DNA of 64,000 bases from Mycolicibacterium chubuense NBB4 (GCF_000266905.1 NC_018027.1:2170001-2234000); one strand, 5' to 3'; counted from the stretch's first letter, positions 17,848-28,736 are shown. Translations and numbers: made by a program. The notes: generated from the sequence alone by a model not told the origin.

Positions 17848-18894
17848 ATGGCGCAACAGGCCCCCGATCGCGAGAAAGCCCTGGAACTGGCGCTCGCGCA
17901 GATCGACAAGAATTTCGGCAAGGGTTCGGTGATGCGGCTCGGCGAGGAGGTGCGCCAGCCGATCTCGGTGATCCCCACCGGGTCGATCGCCCTCGACGTC
18001 GCCCTCGGCATAGGCGGGCTGCCCCGCGGCCGCGTCATCGAGATCTACGGCCCGGAATCCTCCGGTAAGACCACCGTGGCGCTGCACGCGGTCGCCAATG
18101 CCCAGGCCGCGGGCGGTATCGCGGCGTTCATCGACGCCGAGCACGCCCTGGATCCCGAGTACGCCAAGAAGCTCGGCGTGGACACCGACGCGTTGCTGGT
18201 GTCCCAGCCCGACACCGGGGAGCAGGCCCTCGAGATCGCCGACATGCTGATCCGTTCGGGTGCGCTGGACATCCTGGTCATCGACTCGGTGGCCGCACTG
18301 GTGCCCCGCGCGGAGATCGAAGGCGAGATGGGGGACAGCCACGTCGGTCTGCAGGCCCGCCTGATGAGCCAGGCGCTGCGCAAGATGACCGGTGCGCTGA
18401 ACAACTCCGGGACCACGGCGATCTTCATCAACCAGCTCCGCGAGAAGATCGGTGTGATGTTCGGGAGTCCCGAAACGACCACGGGCGGAAAGGCTTTGAA
18501 GTTCTACTCGTCAGTCCGCATGGATGTGCGCCGGATCGAGACCCTCAAGGACGGCACCGACGCGGTGGGCAACCGCACCAGGGTCAAGATCGTCAAGAAC
18601 AAGGTGTCCCCGCCGTTCAAGCAGGCCGAGTTCGACATCCTCTACGGCAAGGGCATCAGCAAGGAGGGCTCGCTGATCGACATGGGTGTCGAGCACGGCT
18701 TCATCCGCAAGTCCGGCTCCTGGTTCACCTACGAGGGTGAGCAGCTGGGTCAGGGCAAGGAGAACGCCCGCAACTTCCTGCTTCAGAACATCGACGTGGC
18801 CAACGAGATCGAGAAGAAGATCAAGGAAAAGCTCGGTATCGGCGCCGTGGTGACGGATGACGATGACGTCCTTCCCGCTCCCGTCGACTTCTAG
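17848..18894 (+). CDS. recA: Recombinase RecA
   Basis: A 348-residue RecA that pairs homologous strands and triggers LexA self-cleavage. Walker [10 protein letters not shown], the LVIDSVAAL strand, DNA-binding loop 1 ([14 protein letters not shown]) and the [20 protein letters not shown] region (loop 2) are all intact. There is no intein, unlike M. tuberculosis and M. leprae. Start [11 protein letters not shown] at 17848 with GAGAGG upstream. An upstream in-frame opening to 17755 contains the promoter and was rejected. recX overlaps its end. Confidence 0.99.
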   Translation: MAQQAPDREKALELALAQIDKNFGKGSVMRLGEEVRQPISVIPTGSIALDVALGIGGLPRGRVIEIYGPESSGKTTVALHAVANAQAAGGIAAFIDAEHALDPEYAKKLGVDTDALLVSQPDTGEQALEIADMLIRSGALDILVIDSVAALVPRAEIEGEMGDSHVGLQARLMSQALRKMTGALNNSGTTAIFINQLREKIGVMFGSPETTTGGKALKFYSSVRMDVRRIETLKDGTDAVGNRTRVKIVKNKVSPPFKQAEFDILYGKGISKEGSLIDMGVEHGFIRKSGSWFTYEGEQLGQGKENARNFLLQNIDVANEIEKKIKEKLGIGAVVTDDDDVLPAPVDF

Positions 18895-19420
18895 TTCGGC
18901 CGAGTCGCCGGACGAGCCCGCCAAGCGTGCGGAGCAGGCGCGGGCCGTGTGCCTTCGCCTGCTCACCGCGCGGGCGCGAACACGTGCCGAGCTCGAAGGT
19001 CAGCTCGCCAAGCGGGGCTATCCGGACGACGTCAGCGTCGCGGTACTCGACCGGCTGGCGGAGGTGGGTCTGGTCGACGATGCCGACTTCGCCGAGCAGT
19101 GGGTGCGATCACGCCGGGTCAACGCCGGCAAAGGCAGGCGCGCGTTGGCTTCCGAGTTGCGCAACAAGGGTGTCGACAACGAGGTGATCACCGCGGCGCT
19201 GGCCGACATCGACGCGGGTGCCGAGAGGGTCCGGGCCGAGCAGCTCGTCCGGGACAAGCTGCGGCGCGAGAAGCTCGGCGACCCCGGGGACCGGGATGCG
19301 GAGAACAAGGTGACGCGGCGGCTGGTCGGGATGCTGGCGCGGCGAGGCTACAGCCAGACCCTGGCCGTCGACGTCGTCACCACCGAACTCGCGAACGAAA
19401 GAGCGCGCCGGCAGGTGTAG
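18863..19420 (+). CDS. recX: Regulatory protein RecX
   Basis: A 185-residue RecX made of three-helix repeats ([21 protein letters not shown], then [13 protein letters not shown]). RecX binds RecA and limits filament growth. The ATG at 18863 overlaps the last 32 bases of recA, the usual mycobacterial arrangement ensuring co-translation; an ATG two codons earlier (18857) is equally in frame. Its 3' end overlaps by 44 bp the convergent small membrane-protein gene. Confidence 0.95.
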   Translation: MTSFPLPSTSSSAESPDEPAKRAEQARAVCLRLLTARARTRAELEGQLAKRGYPDDVSVAVLDRLAEVGLVDDADFAEQWVRSRRVNAGKGRRALASELRNKGVDNEVITAALADIDAGAERVRAEQLVRDKLRREKLGDPGDRDAENKVTRRLVGMLARRGYSQTLAVDVVTTELANERARRQV

Positions 19421-19661
19421 GTGATCTCAGGTCGGCGGCCAGGGTCCGCGTGACGACCTGGCGCACCGCGATCAGTGCGCCCGCCGCTGCGATCGTTTCC
19501 CACGAGACGTCTGCGCTCAAGCGCAGAAGTCCTGCGGCGGTGAACAATTCGAGCATCACGCGCAGCGCCACGAGCGGTCGCCGGAACACGATCACCGATC
19601 CCGCGCCGAGCACGATGCCGGCGGCGGCGAAGCCCCAGGCGGCGCCGACGACGAGATTCAC
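19377..19661 (-). CDS. Small hydrophobic membrane protein, unknown function
   Basis: A 94-residue protein with about two hydrophobic segments ([24 protein letters not shown] and [14 protein letters not shown]) and basic ends. The GTG start overlaps the stop of the DUF1622 gene (GTGA), so the pair is probably translated together. Its last 44 bases lie antisense inside recX. No family recognised beyond its coupling to DUF1622. Confidence 0.6.
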   Translation of the reverse strand: MNLVVGAAWGFAAAGIVLGAGSVIVFRRPLVALRVMLELFTAAGLLRLSADVSWETIAAAGALIAVRQVVTRTLAADLRSPTPAGALFRSRVRW

Positions 19662-20071
19662 GACGCCTGCCGCGGGTCGGGCGCACCCCGGGCGGGCTTC
19701 AGGAGCTCCACCTCGCGTTGCTCCTGAGCGATCTCGCGGTTGAGGAAGTAGTTCAGCAGCGTGCGGATGGCCGCGATCGCCGCCAGCTTGCCGATCTCGG
19801 TGAACGACGGTGAGATCGCGGTCCGCAGCACGTCGGCGGCGAGCTGGAACTCCAGGCCCAGCACCAGGAATCGGGCCAGCGACAGCCGCACCGACGAGAA
19901 CTGGTTGATGTTGCGGCGGCCCAGCGCGACCGCGAACTTCACGATCGCGACGACCGCGCCGATCATGATGACGATCGCGCCGCACGCCTCGATGAGCCGC
20001 ACCATCAGGTCGACCATCTCGCGCAGCGCCGACTCCGGCAGTAGGTCCAGCGCGTAGAGCCGCTCGGTCAT
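19658..20071 (-). CDS. DUF1622 family membrane protein
   Basis: A 137-residue protein with two clear hydrophobic helices (LIEACGAIVIMIGAVVAIVKFAVAL, and RFLVLGLEFQLAADVLRTAI) and a charged tail. This resembles DUF1622, small membrane proteins of unknown role often placed by transporters. It is 30 bp downstream of gluD on the same strand, and may be read through from the glutamate transporter operon. Confidence 0.75.
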   Translation of the reverse strand: MTERLYALDLLPESALREMVDLMVRLIEACGAIVIMIGAVVAIVKFAVALGRRNINQFSSVRLSLARFLVLGLEFQLAADVLRTAISPSFTEIGKLAAIAAIRTLLNYFLNREIAQEQREVELLKPARGAPDPRQAS

Positions 20072-20101
20072 CTCATCCTCTCGCGACGCACTCGGTGACG
20101 G

Positions 20102-20992
20102 TCACACGACCTTCGCGCCGGGAGCCCCCTCCTGCTCGACTGCGTCGGCCTCCAGCGGAGCCGGCGCGCGGCGGGACCTGCGCAGCCGCCTCTCGAGCCA
20201 GGTCGCAAACCAGGACAGTGTGAAGTTGACGCTGATCATCAGGATCGCGATGACGATGAGGGCCGGTATGTAATTGCCGTACGACGAACCGACGACCGTG
20301 CCCTGGCGGACCATCTCGACGAAGGTGATCTGGTAGCCGATCGCGGTGTCCTTGAGCACCACCACCAACTGTGAGATCAGCACCGGCAGCATCGACGTGA
20401 CGGCCTGGGGGAGCAGGACGATCCTCATCGTCTGGCCCCAGGTCAGCCCGAGCGCGGAGGAGGCCTCGGCCTGCCCCCGGGGAAGCGCGTGCACGCCGGC
20501 CCGCACGATCTCGGCGATCACCGCGCCGTTGTAGAGGGTCAGTCCGGTGATCACCCCGGCCAGTGCCAGGTGCTTGGACGGGAAGACGTCGTAGTTCGCA
20601 TAGAGGAAGTACGCGAACAGCATCATGATCAGGACCGGCACTGCGCGGAAGAACTCCACGAACACCGAGGCGACCCAGCGGATCCCGGCATGGGTCGACA
20701 GCCGGCCCACGCCCAGCACGAAGCCGAGTGCGAGCGCCAGCACGATCGACGCCGCGGCCGCCGTCAACGTGCCCTGCACCCCGGGAAGGACGTAGGTCTT
20801 CCACAGGTTCGCCGTCAGGAACGGTTCCCACTTCGCCGCGGTCAACTGGCCCTTGGCCTGCAACCGGGTGATCACCACCCACCCGATCACCACGACGACG
20901 AACACGGTGACCGCGGTGATCAGCCCGTTGCGCACCCGGGCGCGCGGGCCGGGCGCGTCGAACAGAACCGAGGACCCGGCGTGTGCACTCAC
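20102..20992 (-). CDS. gluD: Glutamate-type ABC transporter permease GluD
   Basis: A 296-residue inner-membrane permease of the polar amino-acid ABC family. It contains the EAA loop (AEIVRAGVHALPRGQAEASSALGLT) that contacts the ATPase, and about five to six membrane helices after a charged N-terminus. The GTG start (MSAHAGSS) overlaps the gluC stop (GTGA). Operon order gluA-gluB-gluC-gluD matches the Corynebacterium glutamate uptake system; substrate specificity is inferred from that order. Confidence 0.88.
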   Translation of the reverse strand: MSAHAGSSVLFDAPGPRARVRNGLITAVTVFVVVVIGWVVITRLQAKGQLTAAKWEPFLTANLWKTYVLPGVQGTLTAAAASIVLALALGFVLGVGRLSTHAGIRWVASVFVEFFRAVPVLIMMLFAYFLYANYDVFPSKHLALAGVITGLTLYNGAVIAEIVRAGVHALPRGQAEASSALGLTWGQTMRIVLLPQAVTSMLPVLISQLVVVLKDTAIGYQITFVEMVRQGTVVGSSYGNYIPALIVIAILMISVNFTLSWFATWLERRLRRSRRAPAPLEADAVEQEGAPGAKVV

Positions 20993-21669
20993 CGGGCCAC
21001 CGCCATCCGCTTGCCCAGCCACCCGAACAGCAATCCCAGCGGCAGGGTGAGGATCACGAATCCGAGCGCGAAGATCGAGCCGACCACCATCACCGCGGCC
21101 GTGTTCTCGATCATCTCCTTCATCAGCAGCGCCGCTTCGGCCACTCCGATCGCCGAGGCGATCGTGGTGTTCTTGGTCAGGGCGATCAGGACCGAGCCCA
21201 ACGGGATGATCACCGCGCGAAACGCCTGCGGCAACAGGACGATCCGGAGGTTCTGTCCGAATGTCAGGCCCAGCGACCGGGCGGCCTCGGCCTGCCCCAG
21301 CGGCACCGTGTTGACCCCCGAACGGACCGTCTCACACACGAAAGACGCGGTGTAGACCGTCAATCCGAGCACCGCCAGCCGGAAGCTGGTGTCGGCGATG
21401 AACGTCGGCGACTGCTTGCTGGCCAACGTGATGCCCAGAGTCTGCGCCAGCCCGAACGAGCAGAACAACAGGATCAGTGTCAGGGGAGTGTTGCGCACGA
21501 CGTTGACGTACGTCGTCCCGATCCAGTTGAGCACCGGCACCGGCGCCAGCCGCATCGCGGCCAGCACCGTGCCGAGCACGAGCGCACCGATCGCCGAGAA
21601 GACCGTCAGCTGGATCGTCGTCCAGAAGGCGGCGAAGATCTCGTGCTGGTACTGGCTGAAAATCTCCAC
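20989..21669 (-). CDS. gluC: Glutamate-type ABC transporter permease GluC
   Basis: A 226-residue permease paired with GluD. It has about five helices and the EAA motif (CETVRSGVNTVPLGQAEAARSLGLT). It is 20 bp after gluB and overlaps gluD by 4 bp. Confidence 0.9.
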   Translation of the reverse strand: MEIFSQYQHEIFAAFWTTIQLTVFSAIGALVLGTVLAAMRLAPVPVLNWIGTTYVNVVRNTPLTLILLFCSFGLAQTLGITLASKQSPTFIADTSFRLAVLGLTVYTASFVCETVRSGVNTVPLGQAEAARSLGLTFGQNLRIVLLPQAFRAVIIPLGSVLIALTKNTTIASAIGVAEAALLMKEMIENTAAVMVVGSIFALGFVILTLPLGLLFGWLGKRMAVAR

Positions 21670-21689
21670 TGAGCGCTGGTCCTACCCGC

Positions 21690-22514
21690 TCACTTGTCGA
21701 GCGGGGGCGGTGTAGGCGCGGTGATACCGGCCGGTCCGAGGTTCTTGTCGAACGCCTGCTTCCAGGCGCCGCTGTCCTCCATCTTCTTCAGCGCATTGTT
21801 GATCTTGGTCTGCAGTTCGGTGTCGTCCTTCTTCAGGCCGATGCCGTACCGCTCCTCGGAGAACGGCTTGCCCACGATCTTGAACGTGCCCGGGCTCTGT
21901 GCGGCGTAGCCGGCGAGGATGACCTCGTCGGTGGTGACGGCGTCCACCGCGCGGTTCTTCAGCGCCTCGACGCACGCCGAATAGGTGTCGTACTGCTGCA
22001 ACTGCACCTTCGGGTATTCGTCCTTGATCTTCTGCGCGGGCGTGGACCCCGACACCGAGCACAGGATCTTGTTGTTCTCCAGCGACGCCGCGCCGGTGAT
22101 GTCGTTGCTGTCCGAACGGACCAGCAGGCTCTGGCCGGTGATCAGGTACGGCCCGGCGAAGGACACCTTCTCCTTGCGCGCATCGGTGATCGAATAGGTC
22201 GCGGCGATGAACTTGACCTGACCGTTCTGGATCAGCGTCTCGCGCTGCGCGGACGGCGATTCCTTCCATTCGATCTTGTCGGGGGCGTAGCCCAGCTCCT
22301 TGGCGACGTAGGTGGCCACGTCGACGTCGAAGCCGCTCATCGTGCCGTCGGGGTTCTTCATCCCGAGCCCGGGCTGGTCGAACTTGGTGCCGATGACGAT
22401 CGTGTCACCGCCACCTCCGCCTCCGCCGCCGCCGCAGGCCGTCGCGGCGAACGGCAGCGCGGCGGCCAGGGCGAGTGCGGCGACGACGCGCTTGGACACG
22501 GACCTCGATGACAT
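21690..22514 (-). CDS. gluB: Glutamate-binding lipoprotein GluB
   Basis: A 274-residue extracellular solute-binding protein of the SBP_bac_3 family. The lipoprotein signal ends AATACGGG, so Cys27 should be lipidated. The cysteine is followed by a run of nine glycines coded by a GGC/GGT-rich simple tract. The ligand-binding core shows [15 protein letters not shown] and [22 protein letters not shown]. It captures acidic or polar amino acids for GluCD. 20 bp from both gluA and gluC. Confidence 0.92.
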   Translation of the reverse strand: MSSRSVSKRVVAALALAAALPFAATACGGGGGGGGGDTIVIGTKFDQPGLGMKNPDGTMSGFDVDVATYVAKELGYAPDKIEWKESPSAQRETLIQNGQVKFIAATYSITDARKEKVSFAGPYLITGQSLLVRSDSNDITGAASLENNKILCSVSGSTPAQKIKDEYPKVQLQQYDTYSACVEALKNRAVDAVTTDEVILAGYAAQSPGTFKIVGKPFSEERYGIGLKKDDTELQTKINNALKKMEDSGAWKQAFDKNLGPAGITAPTPPPLDK

Positions 22515-22534
22515 GACGTGATTCCTTTCGCGTG

Positions 22535-23296
22535 TCAGTGGTGCAGGATCTTGCCGAGAAAGTCCTTGGCCCGGTCCGACCGGGGGTTCTCGAAGAACTG
22601 CGCGGGTTCGGCGTCCTCCAGGATCGCGCCGTCGGCCATGAACACCACACGGTTGGCGGCCCGGCGCGCGAAACCCATCTCGTGGGTGACCACGAGCATC
22701 GTCATCCCGTCGGCGGCCAATGAGGACATCACCGAGAGCACTTCGTTGATCATCTCCGGGTCGAGCGCGCTGGTCGGCTCGTCGAAGAGCATCACCTTGG
22801 GATTCATCGCCAGTGAGCGCGCGATCGCGACGCGCTGCTGCTGCCCCCCGGACAGCTGCGCGGGGTACTTGTCGGCCTGGTTGGCCACCCCGACCCGTTC
22901 GAGGAGGCTCATCGCCTTCTCGCGGGCCTGCGCCTTCGACATCTTGCGGACCTTCATCGGCGCCAGTGTCACGTTCTCGACAATTGTCTTGTGCGCGAAC
23001 AGGTTGAACGACTGGAACACCATTCCGACGTCGGACCGCAGCGCCGCGAGCTTGCGCCCCTCCTGCGGCAGCACCTCGCCGTCGACGGCGATCGTGCCCG
23101 AGTCGATGGTCTCGAGGCGATTGATGGTGCGGCACAGCGTGGACTTGCCCGACCCGGACGGCCCCAGCACGACGACGACCTGGCCCCTGCCGACGTCGAG
23201 GTCGATGTCCTTGAGAACGTGGAGCGCTCCGAAGTGCTTGTTGACCGCCTTCATCGAGATCATCGGCACGTCAGGGGACTCCCTGGGGCTCTCCAT
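22535..23296 (-). CDS. gluA: Glutamate ABC transporter ATPase GluA
   Basis: An ATP-binding subunit (253 aa) with Walker [11 protein letters not shown]-loop FQSFNLFAH, signature LSGGQQQR, Walker [12 protein letters not shown] and the switch His in THEMGF. It powers amino-acid uptake through GluCD. Start is set at the ATG 23296 (MESPRESP); the ATG at 23263 (MISMKAV) is closer to the usual family start and equally plausible. Divergent from miaB with 94 bp between. Confidence 0.93.
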   Translation of the reverse strand: MESPRESPDVPMISMKAVNKHFGALHVLKDIDLDVGRGQVVVVLGPSGSGKSTLCRTINRLETIDSGTIAVDGEVLPQEGRKLAALRSDVGMVFQSFNLFAHKTIVENVTLAPMKVRKMSKAQAREKAMSLLERVGVANQADKYPAQLSGGQQQRVAIARSLAMNPKVMLFDEPTSALDPEMINEVLSVMSSLAADGMTMLVVTHEMGFARRAANRVVFMADGAILEDAEPAQFFENPRSDRAKDFLGKILHH

Positions 23297-23390
23297 GGGT
23301 GCTGACCTTACCCAGCGAACGCCCAGCATGCCCGCAACTCGGCGATCCGCCCGTGACGGGGGCCCCGTTCCCGGCCCGTACCATGGTCGG

Positions 23391-24935
23391 GTGACTTCCA
23401 CGGTGACGCAGCAGGCGAGCGCAGCCGCGCCCGGGCCCGCTGATCCGCGGACCGCGCGCACCTACCAGGTGCGCACCTACGGATGCCAGATGAACGTGCA
23501 CGATTCCGAGCGGCTGGCCGGACTCCTCGACGAGGCGGGTTACCAGCGCGCGGCCGACGGCGCCGATGCCGACGTCGTGGTGTTCAACACCTGCGCGGTG
23601 CGGGAGAACGCCGACAACAAGCTCTACGGCAACCTCAGCCACCTGGCGCCCCGCAAGCAGGCCGATCCGAACATGCAGATCGCCGTCGGCGGCTGTCTGG
23701 CGCAGAAGGACCGCGACTCGGTGCTGAGCAAGGCGCCGTGGGTCGACGTCGTGTTCGGTACCCACAACATCGGCTCGCTTCCCGCCCTGCTCGATCGGGC
23801 CAGGCACAACCGGGCCGCCGAGGTCGAGATCGCCGAGGCCCTGCAGGAATTCCCGTCAGCACTGCCCGCGAGCCGCGAATCCGCTTACGCGGCCTGGGTT
23901 TCGATCTCGGTCGGCTGCAACAACACCTGCACGTTCTGCATCGTCCCGTCGCTGCGTGGCAAAGAGGTCGACCGCCGCCCCGCCGATGTGCTCGCCGAGG
24001 TGCGGTCCCTGGTGGACCAGGGAGTCCTCGAGATCACGCTGCTGGGCCAGAACGTCAATGCCTACGGGGTCTCGTTCGTCGACCCTCAGCAGCCCAGGGA
24101 CCGCGGCGCGTTCGCGAAGCTGCTGCGTGCCTGCGGCCGCATCGACGGTCTGGAGCGGGTGCGGTTCACCTCGCCGCACCCTGCCGAGTTCACCGACGAC
24201 GTGATCGAGGCGATGGCCGAGACACCGAACGTGTGCCCGACGCTGCACATGCCGCTGCAGTCGGGTTCGGACCGGATGCTGCGCGCGATGCGACGCTCCT
24301 ACCGGGCCGAGCGCTACCTGGCGATCATCGAGCGAGTGCGCGCCGCGATCCCGCACGCCGCGATCACCACCGACCTGATCGTCGGGTTTCCCGGCGAGAC
24401 GGAGGAGGATTTCCAGGCCACCCTCGATGTCGTCGCCGCCGCCCGGTTCTCCAGCGCCTTCACCTTCCAGTACTCCAAGCGGCCCGGCACCCCGGCCGCC
24501 GACCTGCCCGATCAGGTTTCCAAAGCCGTTGTCTCCGAGCGCTATCAGCGGTTGATCGATCTTCAGGAGCGAATCTCACTGGAGGAGAACACGGCTCAGA
24601 TCGGCCGGACGGTCGAGCTTCTGGTGGCCACCGGCGAGGGGCGCAAGGACGCCGCCACCGCCCGTATGTCGGGCCGTGCCCGCGACGGCCGACTGGTGCA
24701 CTTCGCGCCGGGGCCGCACGCCGGGGAGGTCAGGCCGGGCGACGTCGTCGTCACGACCGTCACCGGCGCCGCGCCGCACCATCTGATCGCCGACGGTGCC
24801 CTGCTCACCCACCGCCGCACCCGCGCCGGCGACGCCCACGCCGCCGGGCGCAAGCCGCGCACCGGCGTCGGGCTCGGCATGCCGGGCGTGGGCGCCCCTC
24901 CGCAGACGGCGTTGACGACCGGATGCGCCCGATGA
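23391..24935 (+). CDS. miaB: tRNA methylthiotransferase MiaB
   Basis: A 514-residue radical-SAM enzyme that adds methylthio to isopentenyladenosine-37 of tRNA. It has an N-terminal cluster domain ([24 protein letters not shown]), the radical-SAM motif CNNTCTFC, and a C-terminal TRAM domain. The GTG start (MTSTVTQQ) lies in the short gap before the conserved YQVRTYGC. Acts after MiaA, which is encoded 4 kb downstream. The proline/arginine-rich tail extends past TRAM by about 40 residues. The next gene overlaps its stop (ATGA). Confidence 0.97.
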   Translation: MTSTVTQQASAAAPGPADPRTARTYQVRTYGCQMNVHDSERLAGLLDEAGYQRAADGADADVVVFNTCAVRENADNKLYGNLSHLAPRKQADPNMQIAVGGCLAQKDRDSVLSKAPWVDVVFGTHNIGSLPALLDRARHNRAAEVEIAEALQEFPSALPASRESAYAAWVSISVGCNNTCTFCIVPSLRGKEVDRRPADVLAEVRSLVDQGVLEITLLGQNVNAYGVSFVDPQQPRDRGAFAKLLRACGRIDGLERVRFTSPHPAEFTDDVIEAMAETPNVCPTLHMPLQSGSDRMLRAMRRSYRAERYLAIIERVRAAIPHAAITTDLIVGFPGETEEDFQATLDVVAAARFSSAFTFQYSKRPGTPAADLPDQVSKAVVSERYQRLIDLQERISLEENTAQIGRTVELLVATGEGRKDAATARMSGRARDGRLVHFAPGPHAGEVRPGDVVVTTVTGAAPHHLIADGALLTHRRTRAGDAHAAGRKPRTGVGLGMPGVGAPPQTALTTGCAR

Positions 24936-25570
24936 GCACAGGGCGAGGCGGCGGCAGCGGCGACTTCGACGACTTCAAGGGTGAGCTGGAAGCCGCGGAG
25001 CGGCGCGTCGCCCGCGAGATCGACCCCGGTCCGCGGGCGCTGGTCCTCGCGATCCTGGTGTTCGCGCTGCTGATCACGCTGGTGTTGCCGCACACCGGCG
25101 GCGCGAGGGGCCTCGACGTGCTGGTCGGCTCCGACGCCGCGCTGCACAACGGCGTCGCGCTGCCGTCGCGCGTGTTCACCTGGCTCTCCCTGGTTTTCGG
25201 TGTCGGCTTCTCGATCCTCGCGCTGGTCACCCGGCGCTGGGCACTCGCCTGGATCGCGCTGGCGGGCTCCACCGTGGCGTCGTTCGTCGGACTGCTGGCG
25301 GTGTGGTCACGCCAGACCGTCGCCGGCTCCTACCCGGGGCCCGGGATCGGCCTGCTGATCGCGTGGTTCTCGGTCATTCTGCTGACCTACCACTGGGCGC
25401 GGGTCGTCGCCGCCAGGACCGCGCTGCAACTGGCGACCGAGGAGCACCGCCGCCGGATCATCGCCGACCGTGAGGGCAAGAGTGTGCTCGACGAGTTCGG
25501 CGACGACGCCGACGACGGCGGGCCGTCGGGCCGTCGAAAGCCTGACGACGGCGGGCCGTCGAAAGCCTGA
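24932..25570 (+). CDS. Conserved membrane protein (Rv2732c-like)
   Basis: A 212-residue protein with four hydrophobic helices (about residues 35-55, 78-98, 105-125 and 140-160) and a charged tail. It matches the position and layout of Rv2732c, next to miaB in mycobacteria. The ATG overlaps the miaB stop. Function is unknown. The 3' end carries a near-tandem 25-bp duplication that repeats DDGGPS and shifts where translation ends. Confidence 0.78.
   Translation: MSTGRGGGSGDFDDFKGELEAAERRVAREIDPGPRALVLAILVFALLITLVLPHTGGARGLDVLVGSDAALHNGVALPSRVFTWLSLVFGVGFSILALVTRRWALAWIALAGSTVASFVGLLAVWSRQTVAGSYPGPGIGLLIAWFSVILLTYHWARVVAARTALQLATEEHRRRIIADREGKSVLDEFGDDADDGGPSGRRKPDDGGPSKA
25511..25568. repeat. 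Imperfect 25-bp tandem duplication at the gene end
   Basis: The unit GACGACGGCGGGCCGTCG...AAAGCCT occurs twice (25511-25543 with an extra 8 bases, and 25544-25568). Each copy holds the hairpin CGACGG-CGGG-CCGTCG (25514-25529 and 25547-25562). In the second copy AAAGCCTGA gives the stop codon; in the first the 8-base insertion puts that TGA out of frame. Confidence 0.85.
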
Positions 25571-25579
25571 CGCCGGCGG

Positions 25580-26968
25580 CTAGCGTTTCCGCCCGAGCGC
25601 GTCTGCGGCCGCCTCGGCCCACTGCCGCCACTGCTCGGCGCTGGCCCGGGCCTGCTCGGCGTCCTTGGTCCGGCCGGCGGCTTCGGCCTTCTCCGCCTGG
25701 CGTTCGTACTGCTCGACGCGGGCCCGGAACTGGTCGGCGCGTGCCTGCGCCTCGGGGTCGACGCCGCCGGTTGGAGCATCGCGGATCTTCTTCTCCACCG
25801 CGCGCAGCCGCCGCTCCAGTTCCGACGCGCGCTCCCGCGGGACCTTGCCGATCGCGTCCCACTTGTCGCCGATCGTGCGCAGAGCGGCGCGCGCCGCCTC
25901 CAGGTCCGTGGTGTCGAGCTTCTCGGCCTCGGCCAGGAGCGCCTCCTTGGCCTGCGCGTTGGCCTTGAACTCGGCGTCACGCTCGGCGGTGACCGCGTTG
26001 CGGGCCGAGAAGAACTTGTCCTGAGCGGCCTTGAACCGCTGCCAGAGCGCGTCGTCGACGTCCTTGGCGGCACGGCCGGCGGCCTTCCACTCGCCCAGCA
26101 ACTCGCGGAACGTCGCCGAGGTGGCGCCCCAGTCCGTGGAGTCGCTGAGTTCCTCGGCGCGCACGCACAGCGCCTCCTTGGCCTGTTTGGCCCCGGCACG
26201 CTCGCGGTCGAGCTCTGCGAAATGCGACCCCCGCCGTCGGTTGAACGTCTCGCGGGCCGCCGAATAGCGCTTCCACAGGGCATCGTCGGTCTTGCGGTCC
26301 AGCCCTGTGATCGTCTTCCACTCGTCGAGGATGGCGCGCAACCGGTCCCCGGCAGACTTCCACTGCGTGGAGTTGGCGGCGATGTCCTCGGCTTCGGCGG
26401 CCAGCGCCTCCTTGCGTGCGGTCTGCGCGGCGCGCGCCTCCTCCCGCTTGGCCTTCTCTTCCTGTGTGGCGCTGGCGGCCTGATCGGCGATGGCGGCGAG
26501 GCGGGTGGCCAGGGAGTCGACGTCGCCGAGCACGTGGGCCTCGGGCAGGCTCTCGGCGAGCGTCGAGGCCGCCGAACGGATCTTGCGGGCGTCTCCGGCG
26601 CCGGAGGCGAGCCGCCGCTCGAGCAGCACCACCTCGGTGTGCAGGTCGTCGAAGCGGCGCCCGAAGTGCTCATATGCCGCGTCGGCGTCGCCGGCCTGCC
26701 AGGAGCCGATGCTGCGTTCACCCGAGGACGTGATCAGCCAGACGGTGCCGTCGGGGTCGACGCGCCCGAAGCGGCGCGGGTCGTTCACCGGTACGGCGGC
26801 GACGGCCGCCTTGGCGGGCGGGGCGGGCCGGGGCACCGGCCGCGCTGGCCCCGGCTTCGGCCTGGCGGCAGAGGGTTTGGGACGTGGGGCTGAGGTGACT
26901 GTGTCCTGCGCGGGGTCCGATTCGCGTTGGTCGGCGTCGTGGGATCCGCCCGGTTCGGTGATCGTCAT
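25580..26968 (-). CDS. DUF349 domain protein (Rv2731-like)
   Basis: A 462-residue, mostly helical coiled protein with repeated DUF349 units (segments such as [37 protein letters not shown] and [15 protein letters not shown], spaced about 75 residues). The N-terminal 60 residues are Pro/Ala-rich and probably disordered. DUF349 is a conserved actinobacterial family of unknown biochemical role. Convergent with the preceding gene (9 bp). Confidence 0.82.
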   Translation of the reverse strand: MTITEPGGSHDADQRESDPAQDTVTSAPRPKPSAARPKPGPARPVPRPAPPAKAAVAAVPVNDPRRFGRVDPDGTVWLITSSGERSIGSWQAGDADAAYEHFGRRFDDLHTEVVLLERRLASGAGDARKIRSAASTLAESLPEAHVLGDVDSLATRLAAIADQAASATQEEKAKREEARAAQTARKEALAAEAEDIAANSTQWKSAGDRLRAILDEWKTITGLDRKTDDALWKRYSAARETFNRRRGSHFAELDRERAGAKQAKEALCVRAEELSDSTDWGATSATFRELLGEWKAAGRAAKDVDDALWQRFKAAQDKFFSARNAVTAERDAEFKANAQAKEALLAEAEKLDTTDLEAARAALRTIGDKWDAIGKVPRERASELERRLRAVEKKIRDAPTGGVDPEAQARADQFRARVEQYERQAEKAEAAGRTKDAEQARASAEQWRQWAEAAADALGRKR

Positions 26969-27142
26969 ATCCGTTACCTCGTGTCCTGCGCGCGTGCCCG
27001 CGCACCTGCCGCGCAGCGCGGCGCCTCGTGAGCTGTTCGACCGCTATTCAAACAGGTTGTCCGGTGTTGCGCCCACGCCTTGGGAATGGCCGGTCTCTAG
27101 GCTCGGTGCGAATGTCCCCGGAAGGTCTGCAGGAGGCCACCG

Positions 27143-28018
27143 TTGGCCAAGGCCGATCTCGCCGCGCTGCTCGCTGTGGCCGCCGCCTTCTTCATCGCCA
27201 TCGGCGACGTCATCCATCAGCGCACCGCTCACGAGGTGACCGACGAGCCGGTCGGTCACCTCGCTCTGTTCGTCAGGCTGCTGCGGGACGGCCGATGGTG
27301 GCTGGGCAGCGGTGTCGCCGCCGTCGGATTCGCGCTGCAGGCCGCCGCGCTGGGACTGGGGTCTGTGCTGCTGGTGCAGGCGCTGCTGGTCACCTCGCTG
27401 CTGTTCGCGTTGCCGATCAGCGCCCGGCTGTCGGGCCGGCGGGTCACCCGGTGGCAGTGGCTGTGGGCGGCGCTGCTCGCCGCGGCGGTGGCGGTGATCG
27501 TGACCGTCGGGAACCCGACGGCCGGAGCGTCCCGTGGCTCGCTGAACACCTGGCTCGTGGTGGTGGGTGTCCTGGGGACGGGGCTGGCGCTGTGCCTGAT
27601 CGGGGCGCGGATGTGGTCGGGGCCGGTCAGCGCGGTGTTGCTGGGCGTGGTCTCGGGTGCGCTGTGGGGGGTGTTCGCGGTGCTGACCAAGGCCGTCGTG
27701 GACCGCCTCGACGTGACGAGCGTGGCCGGTGTGATCGAACTGCTGCGCACGCCGGAGCTCTACGCCTGGGCGCTGGTGGCCCTCGCGGGCACCGCGATGC
27801 AGCAGGCGTCGTTCCGGGCGGGGTCGCTGACCGCGTCCCTGCCGACGATGACCGTCGCCGAGCCGCTGGTCGGCTCCATCCTCGGCATCGCCGTCCTCGG
27901 GGAGACCCTGCGGCCTGGGGAGGCGGGCTGGTTCCTGCTGGTGGTGGCCGTCGCGGTGATGATCGCGGCGACCGCGGCACTGGCGCGCGGCGAAGCAGCC
28001 GTCCGGCAACCGGGGTGA
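27143..28018 (+). CDS. DMT-family transporter (Rv2729c-like)
   Basis: A 291-residue integral membrane protein with about nine to ten helices and a drug/metabolite-transporter (EamA-like) layout, including two internal halves ending near AEPLVGSILGIAVLGE. It begins with TTG preceded by a strong AGGAGG. Substrate unknown. Starts the + strand run that continues into miaA and dapF. Confidence 0.8.
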   Translation: MAKADLAALLAVAAAFFIAIGDVIHQRTAHEVTDEPVGHLALFVRLLRDGRWWLGSGVAAVGFALQAAALGLGSVLLVQALLVTSLLFALPISARLSGRRVTRWQWLWAALLAAAVAVIVTVGNPTAGASRGSLNTWLVVVGVLGTGLALCLIGARMWSGPVSAVLLGVVSGALWGVFAVLTKAVVDRLDVTSVAGVIELLRTPELYAWALVALAGTAMQQASFRAGSLTASLPTMTVAEPLVGSILGIAVLGETLRPGEAGWFLLVVAVAVMIAATAALARGEAAVRQPG

Positions 28019-28046
28019 TCGCGGGTGTCCGGTTAGTTTGGATGAC

Positions 28047-28736
28047 GTGCTGAGCGCTATCGCGATCGTCCCTTCGGCGCCTGTCATGGTTCCCGAGCTC
28101 GCCGGGGCCGCGGCCGCCGAAACCGCCGACCTTCGCGAGGCTGCCGTCACCGCAGCTGCCGCCCTGCCGCCGCGGTGGCTCGCGGTCGGTGTCTCCGAGA
28201 CCGACGGCGCCAGCGGGCCGGCATCACTGGGCACCTTTGCCGGCTACGGTGTCGACCTGCGGGTCGGGTTGTCCGACGCCGCGCTCCACGGCGACCCGGT
28301 GCGGCTGCCGCTGTGCGCGCTCATCACCGCCTGGCTGCGGGGGATCGCACAGCCGCAGGCGACCGCCGAGGTCCGCTCCGTCCGCCGCGACCACGCGCCG
28401 GACACCGCCGTGTCCCTGGGACGCTCACTGCGCCGCGAGGCCGACGCCCTCGACGACCCCGTCGGCGTCCTCGTCGTCGCCGACGGCGCCCACACGCTGA
28501 CGCCGCCCGCGCCCGGCGGCTACGACCCCGACTCGGTCCCCGTGCAGACGGCGCTCGACGACGCCCTCGCCACCGGGGACGGCGCCGCGCTGACCCGTCT
28601 GCCCGACGGCATCGTCGGCCGGGTCGCCTATCAGCTGCTGGCCGGGCTGACCGAGCCAGCGCCGCGCTCGGCCAAGGAGCTGTATCGCGGGGCGCCCTAC
28701 GGCGTCGGGTACTTCGTCGGTGTCTGGACGCCGTGA
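28047..28736 (+). CDS. Conserved protein, class III dioxygenase subunit B-like (Rv2728c-like)
   Basis: A 229-residue soluble protein beginning with [13 protein letters not shown], the pattern of Rv2728c-type proteins related to extradiol dioxygenase/LigB folds. I see no complete iron site, so enzyme activity is doubtful. The GTG at 28047 was chosen over the TTG at 28038 because it puts the conserved hydrophobic strand at the N-terminus. Its stop overlaps the miaA start (GTGA). Confidence 0.72.
   Translation: MLSAIAIVPSAPVMVPELAGAAAAETADLREAAVTAAAALPPRWLAVGVSETDGASGPASLGTFAGYGVDLRVGLSDAALHGDPVRLPLCALITAWLRGIAQPQATAEVRSVRRDHAPDTAVSLGRSLRREADALDDPVGVLVVADGAHTLTPPAPGGYDPDSVPVQTALDDALATGDGAALTRLPDGIVGRVAYQLLAGLTEPAPRSAKELYRGAPYGVGYFVGVWTP

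Noticed and set aside
17848..18894. RecA intein
   Set aside because: The protein is collinear and 348 aa with no insertion.
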